DNA of 28,001 nt from JBCDBL01 sp039183635 (GTDB lineage Bacteria > Pseudomonadota > Alphaproteobacteria > Caulobacterales > Parvularculaceae), in contig JBCDBL010000046.1 in the NCBI GenBank assembly GCA_039183635.1, positions 1-28,001 on the forward strand, in the 5' to 3' direction. The number at the start of each line of letters is the position of its first letter. The first letter of the stretch is position 1. Shown in pieces: positions 1 through 7,122 of the stretch. The position numbers and the translations under genes are program-made. Below the pieces are notes generated by a model, which was not told where the DNA came from, ran no database searches, and was given only the letters and a program-made list of their open reading frames with translations.

Positions 1-80
1 GTGAAACGGGGGAGGAGACCTCAGAAATCTCGTTTTAAGGTAAGGCTGCTTCTGGTGGCGCAAAGCGAAGCGTTTCAAAC

Positions 81-97
81 TTCCCCCTCTGGGGGAG
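81..97. repeat. GC-rich hairpin, REP-like or terminator
   Basis: A stem of CCCCC pairing with GGGGG around a TCT loop, extended by two further pairs, lies just beyond the 3' end of the leftward TonB receptor gene. A related G-rich tract (GGGGGAGG) near position 9 repeats the right arm. There is no T-run on either side, so it is not a classical intrinsic terminator. It looks more like a dispersed palindromic element that may protect or end the receptor transcript. The rest of positions 1-178 holds no gene that I can support. Confidence 0.4.
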
Positions 98-178
98 GTC
101 AATGACTTCACATTTAAAAATCCTTACATGGATTAATATAGAAGTGCATACATAAATTTGCAGAACCGCTAACGTGCT

Positions 179-2575
179 CTAGAATTCTTTCTTTAAGCGA
201 ACGCCGAGCCTTTGTGGCGGGGAAACGACGTATTGACCGGAAAAGCCGAAGCCGACAGCCGCCTTGCCTGTCGCATAAATTTCGTCGAACAGGTTTTCTA
301 CATAAAGCTCAAGCCGCCAATTGTCCTCAACAAGGACGCCTGCATTTAAGTCAACCCGCTCCCAGGATTCCAGCGGAGGACGGTCAATCCCGCCGGTATT
401 GAACGATGTTAATTGTTCGCCGTTGTAAATGTACGCAACGCGGATATAGCCTTCGAGATCCTCCGCCAGACTGCGCTGATATTCCACAAAAGCGTTGCCT
501 GAGAATTCGGCGGAGTTGGGCAGACGGAAGCCTGACCGGTCAAACCCGTCGCTGTCGATAAAGTCGATTATTTCCGTATCAAGATAAGCGAACGCTGCAC
601 CAAGGCTCAACCCCTCGATCGGTTGCGCCAGAAAGTCAAACTCAATGCCGCGAACTTCCGCTTTACCGACATTATCGGTAAAACCGAAGGTTGCGCCTGG
701 CGCACGGGTGGAGATCTGCACGTCTTTCCAGTCCATATAGAAAAGGGCGATGTTTAAGCTCGCCTTATTGTCGAACAGGAAGGATTTCAGACCAACTTCG
801 TAGTTTGTCAGCTCCTCGTTACCGAATGTTGGTGGAACGAGACCGCCGGCCAACTGAAGACCGCCGGGCCGATAGCCTGTTGAGACGGTTGCATACAAAT
901 TAAGCCTATCCATCGGCTGCCATTTGGCGCCGGCGCGCCAGGTGACTTTATTAAAAGAGGCCTCATCGTTTGCGTCGGCGAACGTGCCTGGGAAAAGTAC
1001 GATGTCGCCAAGCGGCGTACCCTGAAATGAAACGAGGGTGGGCGATAGCGGTTGTGTTTCGGTGAACTCGGGCGTCAGCAGTTCGTTTAACGAAACGAGG
1101 GTGACGGGGTCAAAGGTTTGTTCCTCCAATGAGTCGTTATTATACCGTACGCCTGCGAACACAGCGACTCTGTTTGTAATCTCGTATTCTGCTTCCGCGA
1201 AAAAAGCGTAGGCCTTTTCGTCGGATTCGAAATTCGTTGAAAACAGTTCAATGTTGTTTGGAAACAGCTCCACGTCAAACGGAAGTGCGATTGGCGGAAG
1301 GCCCGGGATCAAAGGCAACGGTACGTTGCCAGGAATGAAGTATAGCTGGCTGATTTCGCTGCCGGAAGAAATTGAGTTTGTGTTCCTGTTTTCAGATTTT
1401 GATGCGTATGCCCCTATGATCCAGTCCAGGCGCTTATCGCCGGCGGACTGAAGTCGAATTTCGGTGGAGGCGAATTTCGCTTCATTTTCCTGATCAAGAA
1501 TGACGCCGTCGATTTCTGAAAGATCCGTATCTTCGAACCTGTTTATGGAGTTGTCGAGAAAGCCGGTGACCCAGACCAACTGCATTTCCTCAAAATCATA
1601 GGTGAGGCGCGCCGTTGCTATAAATGAATCGACATCGAAATTTGTCGGCGTGTTGAATTCGACCGTATCGTTTTGTTGGGGGAATAACTCGTCCGGTCCT
1701 GCAGGAAACGTACCCGGTTCAAAGAAAGGGTTGACGCCATCATCCACAAATTCCACGAGCGGCAATAGCGAGGAATCCAAAAAACCGTCCGGAACAAAAT
1801 TTTCAAGACCCTGATCTGTTTTGTCATAGGCCAGTGTGAATTTAATGGACAGCCGATCGGTGAAATTCGCATCTGTCGTAATGCGGCCGCCATAGCGGTC
1901 ATAGTTGTTGCGGCCTCCGGCGGCGCCGATGTTTTCGATGTTGCCGTCGCTGTGTCTGTAATATCCTGCGATGCGCGTGCCGAAAACGCCGGGCGCGATT
2001 GGTAAATCGGCCGCGCCTTTTACGCCATAGCCGCCAAAGTTTTCTGCGCTGATTTCTGCAAAACCAGAGTAATCATCGCCCACGTCTTTTGTCGTGATGC
2101 TGATAGCGCCGGCGATGACGTTGCGTCCGAAGGCTGTGCCTTGGGGGCCGCGCAGAACCTCAATACGCTCAATATCGTCATACTCGATGCCGACCCCGGC
2201 GGTGGAGTTGGAGCCGAGTTCAAAACCGTCAAGGTAAATTCCGGATGTTACCTGCTCGCCGCCGATGTTGCCGATGCCGCGAATAGTGATGTCGGTAAAA
2301 ATCGGGTTCAACCCCTCTGTCAGGCCGACGCTTGGCGTGAGAAGGGCTATATCGGTAAGGCTATTAATCTGCAGCCTGTCGATATCATCGGCTGAGTAAG
2401 CTTTGATCGAGATCGGAACATCTTCGAGGAACTCCTCCCGTTTTTGCGCCGTCACGACGATACGGTCGATTTGAAAACCTTCTTGTTGGCTGCTGTTTTG
2501 TGCGAAGACTGCGCCCGTCTGCATTGCTATAGAGAAGGCGGCGACGGCGCTTGTGGTTAACAGTATGGATTTCAC
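179..2575 (-). CDS. TonB-dependent outer-membrane receptor
   Basis: This is a 798-residue outer-membrane receptor that would bring a large or scarce substrate into the periplasm using TonB/ExbBD energy. The start is GTG (complement of 2573-2575). The N-terminus is a signal peptide ending near AVFAQ. A TonB-box-like segment (DRIVVTAQKRE) follows at about residues 37-47, then a plug domain with the usual IRGIG and VLRGPQGTAFGRN motifs. The rest is a beta-barrel ending in the typical aromatic residue (LKKEF). The length is normal for the family. A GGGGAG tract at about 2586-2591 is a plausible ribosome site. It is transcribed away from the hydroxy-acid oxidase. A GTAC-ATGTAC palindrome about 85-95 bp upstream matches the operator found at five other promoters, so it is probably controlled by the TetR protein encoded at 6180-6896. 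The ligand cannot be read from the sequence. Confidence 0.95.
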   Translation of the reverse strand: MKSILLTTSAVAAFSIAMQTGAVFAQNSSQQEGFQIDRIVVTAQKREEFLEDVPISIKAYSADDIDRLQINSLTDIALLTPSVGLTEGLNPIFTDITIRGIGNIGGEQVTSGIYLDGFELGSNSTAGVGIEYDDIERIEVLRGPQGTAFGRNVIAGAISITTKDVGDDYSGFAEISAENFGGYGVKGAADLPIAPGVFGTRIAGYYRHSDGNIENIGAAGGRNNYDRYGGRITTDANFTDRLSIKFTLAYDKTDQGLENFVPDGFLDSSLLPLVEFVDDGVNPFFEPGTFPAGPDELFPQQNDTVEFNTPTNFDVDSFIATARLTYDFEEMQLVWVTGFLDNSINRFEDTDLSEIDGVILDQENEAKFASTEIRLQSAGDKRLDWIIGAYASKSENRNTNSISSGSEISQLYFIPGNVPLPLIPGLPPIALPFDVELFPNNIELFSTNFESDEKAYAFFAEAEYEITNRVAVFAGVRYNNDSLEEQTFDPVTLVSLNELLTPEFTETQPLSPTLVSFQGTPLGDIVLFPGTFADANDEASFNKVTWRAGAKWQPMDRLNLYATVSTGYRPGGLQLAGGLVPPTFGNEELTNYEVGLKSFLFDNKASLNIALFYMDWKDVQISTRAPGATFGFTDNVGKAEVRGIEFDFLAQPIEGLSLGAAFAYLDTEIIDFIDSDGFDRSGFRLPNSAEFSGNAFVEYQRSLAEDLEGYIRVAYIYNGEQLTSFNTGGIDRPPLESWERVDLNAGVLVEDNWRLELYVENLFDEIYATGKAAVGFGFSGQYVVSPPQRLGVRLKKEF

Positions 2576-2984
2576 GTTCTGGCGCTCCCCAATTGGTTTT
2601 GTTTATTCCGCGTGTTCGCTGCGCCCCTGTTGAGCTGTTGCGAAAAGACGCAATTAATGTACTATGTACGCAATTGGGAAATGTAACTACAAAAATATTT
2701 GAGGCGCGGCGTATAAACAGGCGAACGTAACTTAAACAACACAGAATACGCGTTATAACGTATATGATGCGCCGTCCTGCGAAATATTGGCTTTGATCCG
2801 TTAAGCAGGATTTTCGGCGTGCATCATTTGTGTTGATTGTCCTCAGTCTCGCTCATAATTTCGGCTATATGGCGTAAAAGAATCGTATTTGGCCTTTGCG
2901 GAGCATTGGCGGCGGTGAGCCTGGCTTTAAGTTTTTTCGCAAGTATTTGCTGGAGTATGTATCCAAAATACGGGAAGGGAAGGC
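2576..2984. other. Divergent intergenic region, no gene supported
   Basis: These 409 bases separate the leftward TonB receptor from the rightward hydroxy-acid oxidase. The left part carries the TetR-type palindrome. At 2751-2760 is CGTTATAACG, a perfect 10-bp palindrome within a longer imperfect one. It overlaps a possible rightward promoter: TTAAAC at 2732-2737, 16 bp, TATAAC at 2754-2759. The oxidase gene is preceded by a purine-rich GGGAAGGGAAGG ribosome site at about 2972-2983. Small reading frames here have poor starts; the best is discussed under findings. Confidence 0.6.
2659..2669. promoter_or_regulatory. Operator A of the GTACAWTGTAC family, before the TonB receptor
   Basis: GTACTATGTAC matches the consensus GTACAWTGTAC at 10 of 11 positions. 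Read leftward it overlaps a possible -10 (TACATA, complement of 2663-2668) that has a weak -35 (TTGTAG, complement of 2687-2692) 18 bp away. It is flanked by a direct repeat GCAATT at 2650-2655 and 2670-2675. It lies about 85 bp upstream of the receptor start codon. Repressor binding here is inferred from its similarity to the other five sites. Confidence 0.6.
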
Positions 2985-4130
2985 ATGGCTGTAAATTGGC
3001 GGCGCGCCGCTGAAGCTGACGATTATCGACGCGCCGCGCAAAGGCGTCTTCCGCGCGTTTTGTTCGATTACATCGATGGGGGCTCCTATGCTGAAACAAC
3101 GCTTAGGCGCAATACATCGCGTTTAGCCGATACGCTTCTAACCCAGCGCGTTATGCGCGACATGTCTTCGATATCTATGGGGACGGAGCTTTTCGGCGAG
3201 CGCCTGTCCATGCCTGTTGTACTGGGACCGGTCGGGTTTGCGGGGATGTATGCGCGGCGCGGGGAGGTCCAGGCGGCGCAAGCCGCATTAAACGCTGATG
3301 TTCCGTTTTGTCTATCGACAGTCGGCATTTGCTCGATTGAAGAGGTGTCGGCGGCATGTGCCCCGCCTTGGTTCCAGCTTTATATGATTAAAGACCGGGA
3401 TTACAGCAAAGCGCTTATACAACGGGCCGCAGAGGCGGGATGTCCTGTCCTGGTCGTAACGGCGGATCTGCCCACCCCGGGGGCGCGATACAAAGATCAA
3501 AGGTCCGGTATGGCGGGCCAGCCATCTCTTATGGCTTGGGCGCGACAGGCGGTAGACGGTGTTTTTCGTCCCCATTGGGCATGGGATGTGTTCTTGAATG
3601 GTCGTCCGCATACGTTTGGGAATTTGGCGGCTGCACTCCCAAAGGCGCGCTCTTTTGCTGACGCCTGGGAGTGGATTGGCGGCAATTTCGACCGCAGCGT
3701 CACCTGGGACGATATTGACTTCATAAAACAGCACTGGCCTCGCACCCTCGTTGTGAAAGGCGTCATGCATCCTGATGATGCGATCGCGGCGCGGGACGCT
3801 GGCGCCGATGCGGTCATCGTATCCAATCATGGCGGACGGCAACTCGACGGGGTTGAGGCGAGCATTGACGCCTTGCCCCGCATTGCTGATGTCGTAGGGG
3901 GGGATGTTGAAGTTCTTATGGACGGCGGCGTGCGATCCGGATTGGACGTCTTAAAAGCTCTCAACCGCGGGGCGAAGGCCTGTCTTTTGGGGCGCGCCTG
4001 GGCGTTTGCGTTGGCGGCGGGCGGCGGCGGGGCCGTAGAAAGAATGTTGGAAGCAATGCGGTCTGAAATTGAAGCCGCCATGGTGCTGTCCGGGATGTCC
4101 GATGTCCGGAACGTCGGGCGTTACGATTAG
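2985..4130 (+). CDS. FMN-dependent alpha-hydroxy-acid oxidase/dehydrogenase
   Basis: This 381-residue cytoplasmic TIM-barrel flavoprotein should oxidise an L-2-hydroxy acid to the 2-oxo acid. It belongs to the family of LldD, mandelate dehydrogenase and glycolate or long-chain hydroxy-acid oxidases. All the expected active-site residues are visible: Tyr29, Tyr133, Asp161 and Arg168 in the segment ADLPTPGARYKD, the catalytic His282 and Arg285 in SNHGGRQLDG, Lys258, and the FMN-phosphate loop DGGVRSG (313-319). There is no signal peptide or membrane-anchoring insertion. The start is an ATG with a strong GGGAAGGGAAGG ribosome site. A VOC gene follows after 67 bp with its own promoter. The context suggests that the hydroxy acid could be released from an acylated compound by the acylase at 9968-12397, but substrate preference (lactate, mandelate or 2-hydroxy fatty acid) is unknown. 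Confidence 0.92.
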   Translation: MAVNWRRAAEADDYRRAAQRRLPRVLFDYIDGGSYAETTLRRNTSRLADTLLTQRVMRDMSSISMGTELFGERLSMPVVLGPVGFAGMYARRGEVQAAQAALNADVPFCLSTVGICSIEEVSAACAPPWFQLYMIKDRDYSKALIQRAAEAGCPVLVVTADLPTPGARYKDQRSGMAGQPSLMAWARQAVDGVFRPHWAWDVFLNGRPHTFGNLAAALPKARSFADAWEWIGGNFDRSVTWDDIDFIKQHWPRTLVVKGVMHPDDAIAARDAGADAVIVSNHGGRQLDGVEASIDALPRIADVVGGDVEVLMDGGVRSGLDVLKALNRGAKACLLGRAWAFALAAGGGGAVERMLEAMRSEIEAAMVLSGMSDVRNVGRYD

Positions 4131-4158
4131 ATATTGGACTTCGTCATCTTTATTTGTA

Positions 4159-4169
4159 ATACATTGTAC
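4159..4169. promoter_or_regulatory. Operator B and promoter before the VOC gene
   Basis: ATACATTGTAC matches GTACAWTGTAC at 10 of 11 positions. It overlaps a plausible promoter: TTGGAC at 4134-4139, a 17-bp spacer and TAATAC at 4157-4162. The predicted transcript start near 4169 lies downstream of the oxidase stop codon, so the VOC gene has a promoter separate from the oxidase. It also leaves a very short leader, which favours the GTG at 4198 over the ATG at 4177. The bases after the palindrome (ACATTTTATG) closely resemble those after operator E. Confidence 0.65.
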
Positions 4170-4197
4170 ACATTTTATGTTTCAGTGGGGTGTTTTG

Positions 4198-5028
4198 GTG
4201 CGCGAGATTGATCATATCGTCATTTTGACACGGCGACTTGCCGATGCGGCGAAAGCGTTTGAGGGGCTCGGCTTTCATGTCTGCCCGCTGATGCGTCACC
4301 CGTTTGGAACGGCGAATCGATTGGTCATGTTCGGATCGACATTCATTGAACTTCTGGGAATTGAAGACCCGGAAAAACTAACGCCGTCGTTTAAACCGTT
4401 TCAAGATTTTCTTGAGGGCGGTGAAGGCGCGTATGCTCTTGCTTTGCGCAGCGATGACGCCCCGGCGGATCAAAAAACGTTATCTGCAGCTGGGGTCGGC
4501 GTCGGGGAGATTGCAGGTTTTCGGCGTGCTGTGCGCTTGCCGGACGGGCGCGATACCGAAGCAGTGGTCAGCACAGTGTGGGCGGAAGGTTTGCGAACGC
4601 CGCGTTCGGCCTACTTTCTGTCGCAACAACACAATCCCGAGGCGGTTTGGGTTAAAGAATGGAGCATCCACGACAACACTGCGTATGGATTGAGCCATGT
4701 CCAACTGTTGTGCGCGGCCCCTCAAGACCGTGCAAAAGAACTGCAAGCGTTCTTTGCACCGACATCCGGTGCGTTTAAATCTGACGCTGTATCATTTGAC
4801 GTTAAGGGAATTCGGTTTGATGTCTCGCCTTTATCTGCGGCGCAGGACTGTGTTTCGGACAGCGGCGGCGAAGTGTTTTCGGATATCGGCGTGACGGTTA
4901 AAACTCTTACTGTGATCGAGCGTATTTTAAACGCCAACGGCATCCTTTTTGATCGTGAAGAACGAGGCATATCGCTTCGCCCGCCCCATTGCGGGGCGTT
5001 GCGGTTGCATTTTGAGATTGAGTCATAA
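4198..5028 (+). CDS. VOC / glyoxalase-like domain protein
   Basis: This is a vicinal-oxygen-chelate fold protein of 276 residues from the chosen GTG start. It opens with IDHIVILTRRLADAAKAFEGL, the usual first beta-alpha unit, followed by GTANRLVMFGSTFIELLGIE, as in the glyoxalase-like (PF13468-type) subgroup. A second, weaker repeat follows in the C-terminal half. The reading frame is open from 4069, but that would overlap the oxidase and place coding sequence in the promoter. The GTG at 4198 has a GTGGGG ribosome site 7 bp away and puts the first strand at the N-terminus; the ATG at 4177 is the alternative. It is cytoplasmic. DUF2817 follows after 9 bp, probably co-transcribed. Members include isomerases, dioxygenases and C-C or C-N hydrolases, so the reaction is unknown. 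The SCP2-VOC protein at 8500-9723 has a related domain. Confidence 0.85.
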   Translation: MREIDHIVILTRRLADAAKAFEGLGFHVCPLMRHPFGTANRLVMFGSTFIELLGIEDPEKLTPSFKPFQDFLEGGEGAYALALRSDDAPADQKTLSAAGVGVGEIAGFRRAVRLPDGRDTEAVVSTVWAEGLRTPRSAYFLSQQHNPEAVWVKEWSIHDNTAYGLSHVQLLCAAPQDRAKELQAFFAPTSGAFKSDAVSFDVKGIRFDVSPLSAAQDCVSDSGGEVFSDIGVTVKTLTVIERILNANGILFDREERGISLRPPHCGALRLHFEIES

Positions 5029-5037
5029 GCGGGCTTT

Positions 5038-6159
5038 ATGTCGACAGAAGATTATTTCGGTAGCGCTTATCGTGATGCACGGCGAAAGTTTCTTGGCGCC
5101 TGTAGCCAAAACGGCGTTTTTACAGGAGCCTATCTTAATGAGGGCGTCGCCGGTCCGGATGGCGAGAGCCTGGTATGCGACATTGCCTATATCGGTGAGC
5201 CGTCAGCTGAGAACCTTTTGATCGTTAGCAGCGGTTGTCATGGCGCTGAAGCGGGATGCGGGTCCGGGGTTATGACCGGATGGATAAGCGAAGGGGGCGC
5301 TCAGCGCCTTCCATCCAACACGGCTGTTTTGCTTCTTCATACTCTTAATCCCTGGGGGTTCGCCTACATGGCGCGAACCACGGAAGAAAATGTTGATCTC
5401 AACCGCAACTTTATCGATTTTCCGAACGAGACTCCTGAAAACCAGGATTATGCACGGCTTCATTCTTCGTTTTTGCCAGGCGATTGGACGTCGAATTCTA
5501 TCGCTTCGATTTTTCGCGATATGGCCGATTATCGTCAGCAATATGGTGAAGACGCCTATTTAAGCGCTATGCGCGCCGGGCAATATCAATTTGCGGATGG
5601 TATAGGCTATGGCGGCGCGCGGCCGTCCTGGTCGCGCAATATGTTCGAGCACGTCGTAAAATTGGCCGGCGCCCGCCGTCGTCGCGTTGCTTTTGTCGAT
5701 ATCCATACTGGCGTTGGGGACTATGCCGAGCCCGTCTTTATATGTTTCCATCCTCCCGGCGGCGCAGCGTACAGCCGGGCTGCTAAGTGGTGGGGCTTTA
5801 AGGATTCTGGTCGGGGGGCGGGCAGGCCTGAAGGGCGCGCAGCCTATAACGGTACGATTTTTGAGGCGTTTCCGAAGCTTTTGCCAGACGTTGAGACGAC
5901 GGTCACATGTCTTGAATTCGGGACCTTGCCCATGGAAGACGTTCAGCTTGGTATTATTGCGGATAATTGGTTGCGGCGTACGCCTGCCGCAGGGGAGGCG
6001 GGGCTTCTTAGCGCCAGGAAGCTTGTTCGTGATGCATTTTATCCTGATGATTCCGAATGGAGGTCAAAAGTTTTCCCTCAGGCCGTTTCCATTTTAGAGC
6101 AAACGATAGCATGCTTGAGCAAAAGCGGCGCTGCGCCTGCACGTAAGGCCGCCGTCTAA
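5038..6159 (+). CDS. DUF2817 family, M14-like putative metallo-hydrolase
   Basis: This 373-residue cytoplasmic protein resembles the DUF2817 branch of carboxypeptidase-like (M14) zinc hydrolases. The zinc-site pattern is present: His68 and Glu71 in GCHGAEAGCG, His223 in VDIHTGVGDY, and a likely catalytic Glu293 in CLEFGTLP. Asn122-Arg123 in NVDLNRNF are the equivalent of the substrate-carboxylate binding pair of M14 enzymes. There is no signal peptide. It starts 9 bp after the VOC stop codon and is presumably translated from the same transcript as that gene. The ribosome site is weak (AAGCGGG). It likely hydrolyses an amide or peptide bond of an imported fragment. Family members annotated in databases are mostly uncharacterised, so the reaction is an inference from the residues. 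Confidence 0.85.
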   Translation: MSTEDYFGSAYRDARRKFLGACSQNGVFTGAYLNEGVAGPDGESLVCDIAYIGEPSAENLLIVSSGCHGAEAGCGSGVMTGWISEGGAQRLPSNTAVLLLHTLNPWGFAYMARTTEENVDLNRNFIDFPNETPENQDYARLHSSFLPGDWTSNSIASIFRDMADYRQQYGEDAYLSAMRAGQYQFADGIGYGGARPSWSRNMFEHVVKLAGARRRRVAFVDIHTGVGDYAEPVFICFHPPGGAAYSRAAKWWGFKDSGRGAGRPEGRAAYNGTIFEAFPKLLPDVETTVTCLEFGTLPMEDVQLGIIADNWLRRTPAAGEAGLLSARKLVRDAFYPDDSEWRSKVFPQAVSILEQTIACLSKSGAAPARKAAV

Positions 6160-6179
6160 AGATCTTGTTCGAACACGGT

Positions 6180-6896
6180 TCAGGACTTTTGCGGCTTTTT
6201 CGTATCCGCAAGCTTCTTCTCAAGAGCAACGATGAGTGTTTTCATCTGCCATTCAAAAATGCTTTCACGCGAATGTTCGAAATGGCGGATGCTTTTTTTC
6301 GCGAGCGGAAGCATATCTAATTCTTCGGGATCGATTTTATCGACATTGATATAAGTCCAGATCGCTTTATCCGTTTCTGTGCTGAATTCAACGATACTGG
6401 CAAGTTGCATGCAAATCGATTGAAAAACATAGACGGATTCTTCATAGTCAAAACCTGCTTTAATCAGGATCTGAAGCCAGGTCTCGATAACCCGCAAGCC
6501 GTATTTCGTATGCGGGCCATGCTTGATGATATATGTCGGCAGGCCTTTGTACTGGCTGAACGTTTGCAACGCATGCTGGGCCTGATCTGTGAGCTGTTCT
6601 TGCCACGTTGCATTTTCTGGCGGCGTGTGACCGACTCTTTTACGACACACCTCGTCGACCATGCCTATGACAAGTTCGTCTCTGTTTTTGAAGTGGCGAT
6701 ACGTCGCCATCGTCGCCACGCCAAGTTCTTCGGCGAGACGTCGCATTGTGAGTTTCTCCAGGCCCTCGTCACGGACGAGGCGCAGCGCGACTTTCAATAT
6801 CTGTGCGCGCGAGAGCTTCGTTGTCGAAGAGCGTTTTCGGGACGCCTTCTTCCGCCGCGTCGACGACGATTTAACATGTTCAGTGCCTAAACTCAT
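6180..6896 (-). CDS. TetR family transcriptional regulator
   Basis: This 238-residue protein has a basic, Lys/Arg-rich N-terminal tail (about residues 10-28). A classical TetR DNA-binding domain follows at about residues 29-80: AQILKVALRLVRDEGLEKLT, then the recognition region MRRLAEELGVATMATYRHF. The C-terminal ligand and dimer domain is not one I recognise, so the inducer is unknown. It is divergent from the MFS gene and converges on DUF2817 with a 20-bp gap. A copy of the GTACAWTGTAC palindrome lies about 20 bp in front of its start codon, where a bound repressor would block its own promoter. Similar palindromes precede five other genes here, so I infer that it is the local repressor. The ribosome site is weak, in keeping with low expression. 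Confidence 0.95.
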   Translation of the reverse strand: MSLGTEHVKSSSTRRKKASRKRSSTTKLSRAQILKVALRLVRDEGLEKLTMRRLAEELGVATMATYRHFKNRDELVIGMVDEVCRKRVGHTPPENATWQEQLTDQAQHALQTFSQYKGLPTYIIKHGPHTKYGLRVIETWLQILIKAGFDYEESVYVFQSICMQLASIVEFSTETDKAIWTYINVDKIDPEELDMLPLAKKSIRHFEHSRESIFEWQMKTLIVALEKKLADTKKPQKS

Positions 6897-6915
6897 GGGT
6901 GTGTCGCATCATGAT

Positions 6916-6926
6916 GTACAAAGTAA
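6916..6926. promoter_or_regulatory. Operator C, putative autoregulation of tetR
   Basis: GTACAAAGTAA matches the consensus at 9 of 11 positions, the weakest of the six sites. Read leftward it abuts a possible promoter: TTAGAC (complement of 6935-6940), a 16-bp spacer and TACATC (complement of 6913-6918). The spacing is the same as at the MFS and acylase promoters. The site is 20 bp from the tetR start codon, so the transcript leader would be very short. A weaker operator on the repressor's own gene is a common arrangement. Confidence 0.5.
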
Positions 6927-7075
6927 AAAGTGACGTCTAACCAGTAACACTAGCAGGACTTTCTCAATTTGTGAGGTTAATGCAAAAAATTTTTGCCCCT
7001 CGCACCATGCGGCAGAGATTGCCGCCGTCTATCAACGTCTCCAGTGCAAACAAGTTGCGCAAAACAATGCTATGC

Positions 7076-7086
7076 GTACAATGTAA
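7076..7086. promoter_or_regulatory. Operator D and promoter before the MFS gene
   Basis: GTACAATGTAA matches the consensus at 10 of 11 positions. It contains the -10 hexamer TACAAT (7077-7082), which is 16 bp downstream of TTGCGC (7055-7060). The predicted transcript start near 7089 gives a leader of about 33 bases before the ATG at 7123. This is the same -35/16 bp/TACAAT design as in front of the acylase. Confidence 0.65.
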
Positions 7087-7122
7087 ACAATATGATGATA
7101 AAGCAAGACCTCTTGGGGACTT

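Noticed and set aside
3312..3842. Leftward frame of 176 codons
   Set aside because: Antisense to the active-site region of the hydroxy-acid oxidase, with no recognisable fold or ribosome site.
4069..4197. Extended N-terminus of the VOC protein
   Set aside because: It would overlap the oxidase gene and run through the promoter and operator; the extra residues do not resemble the family, and GTG 4198 has a good ribosome site.
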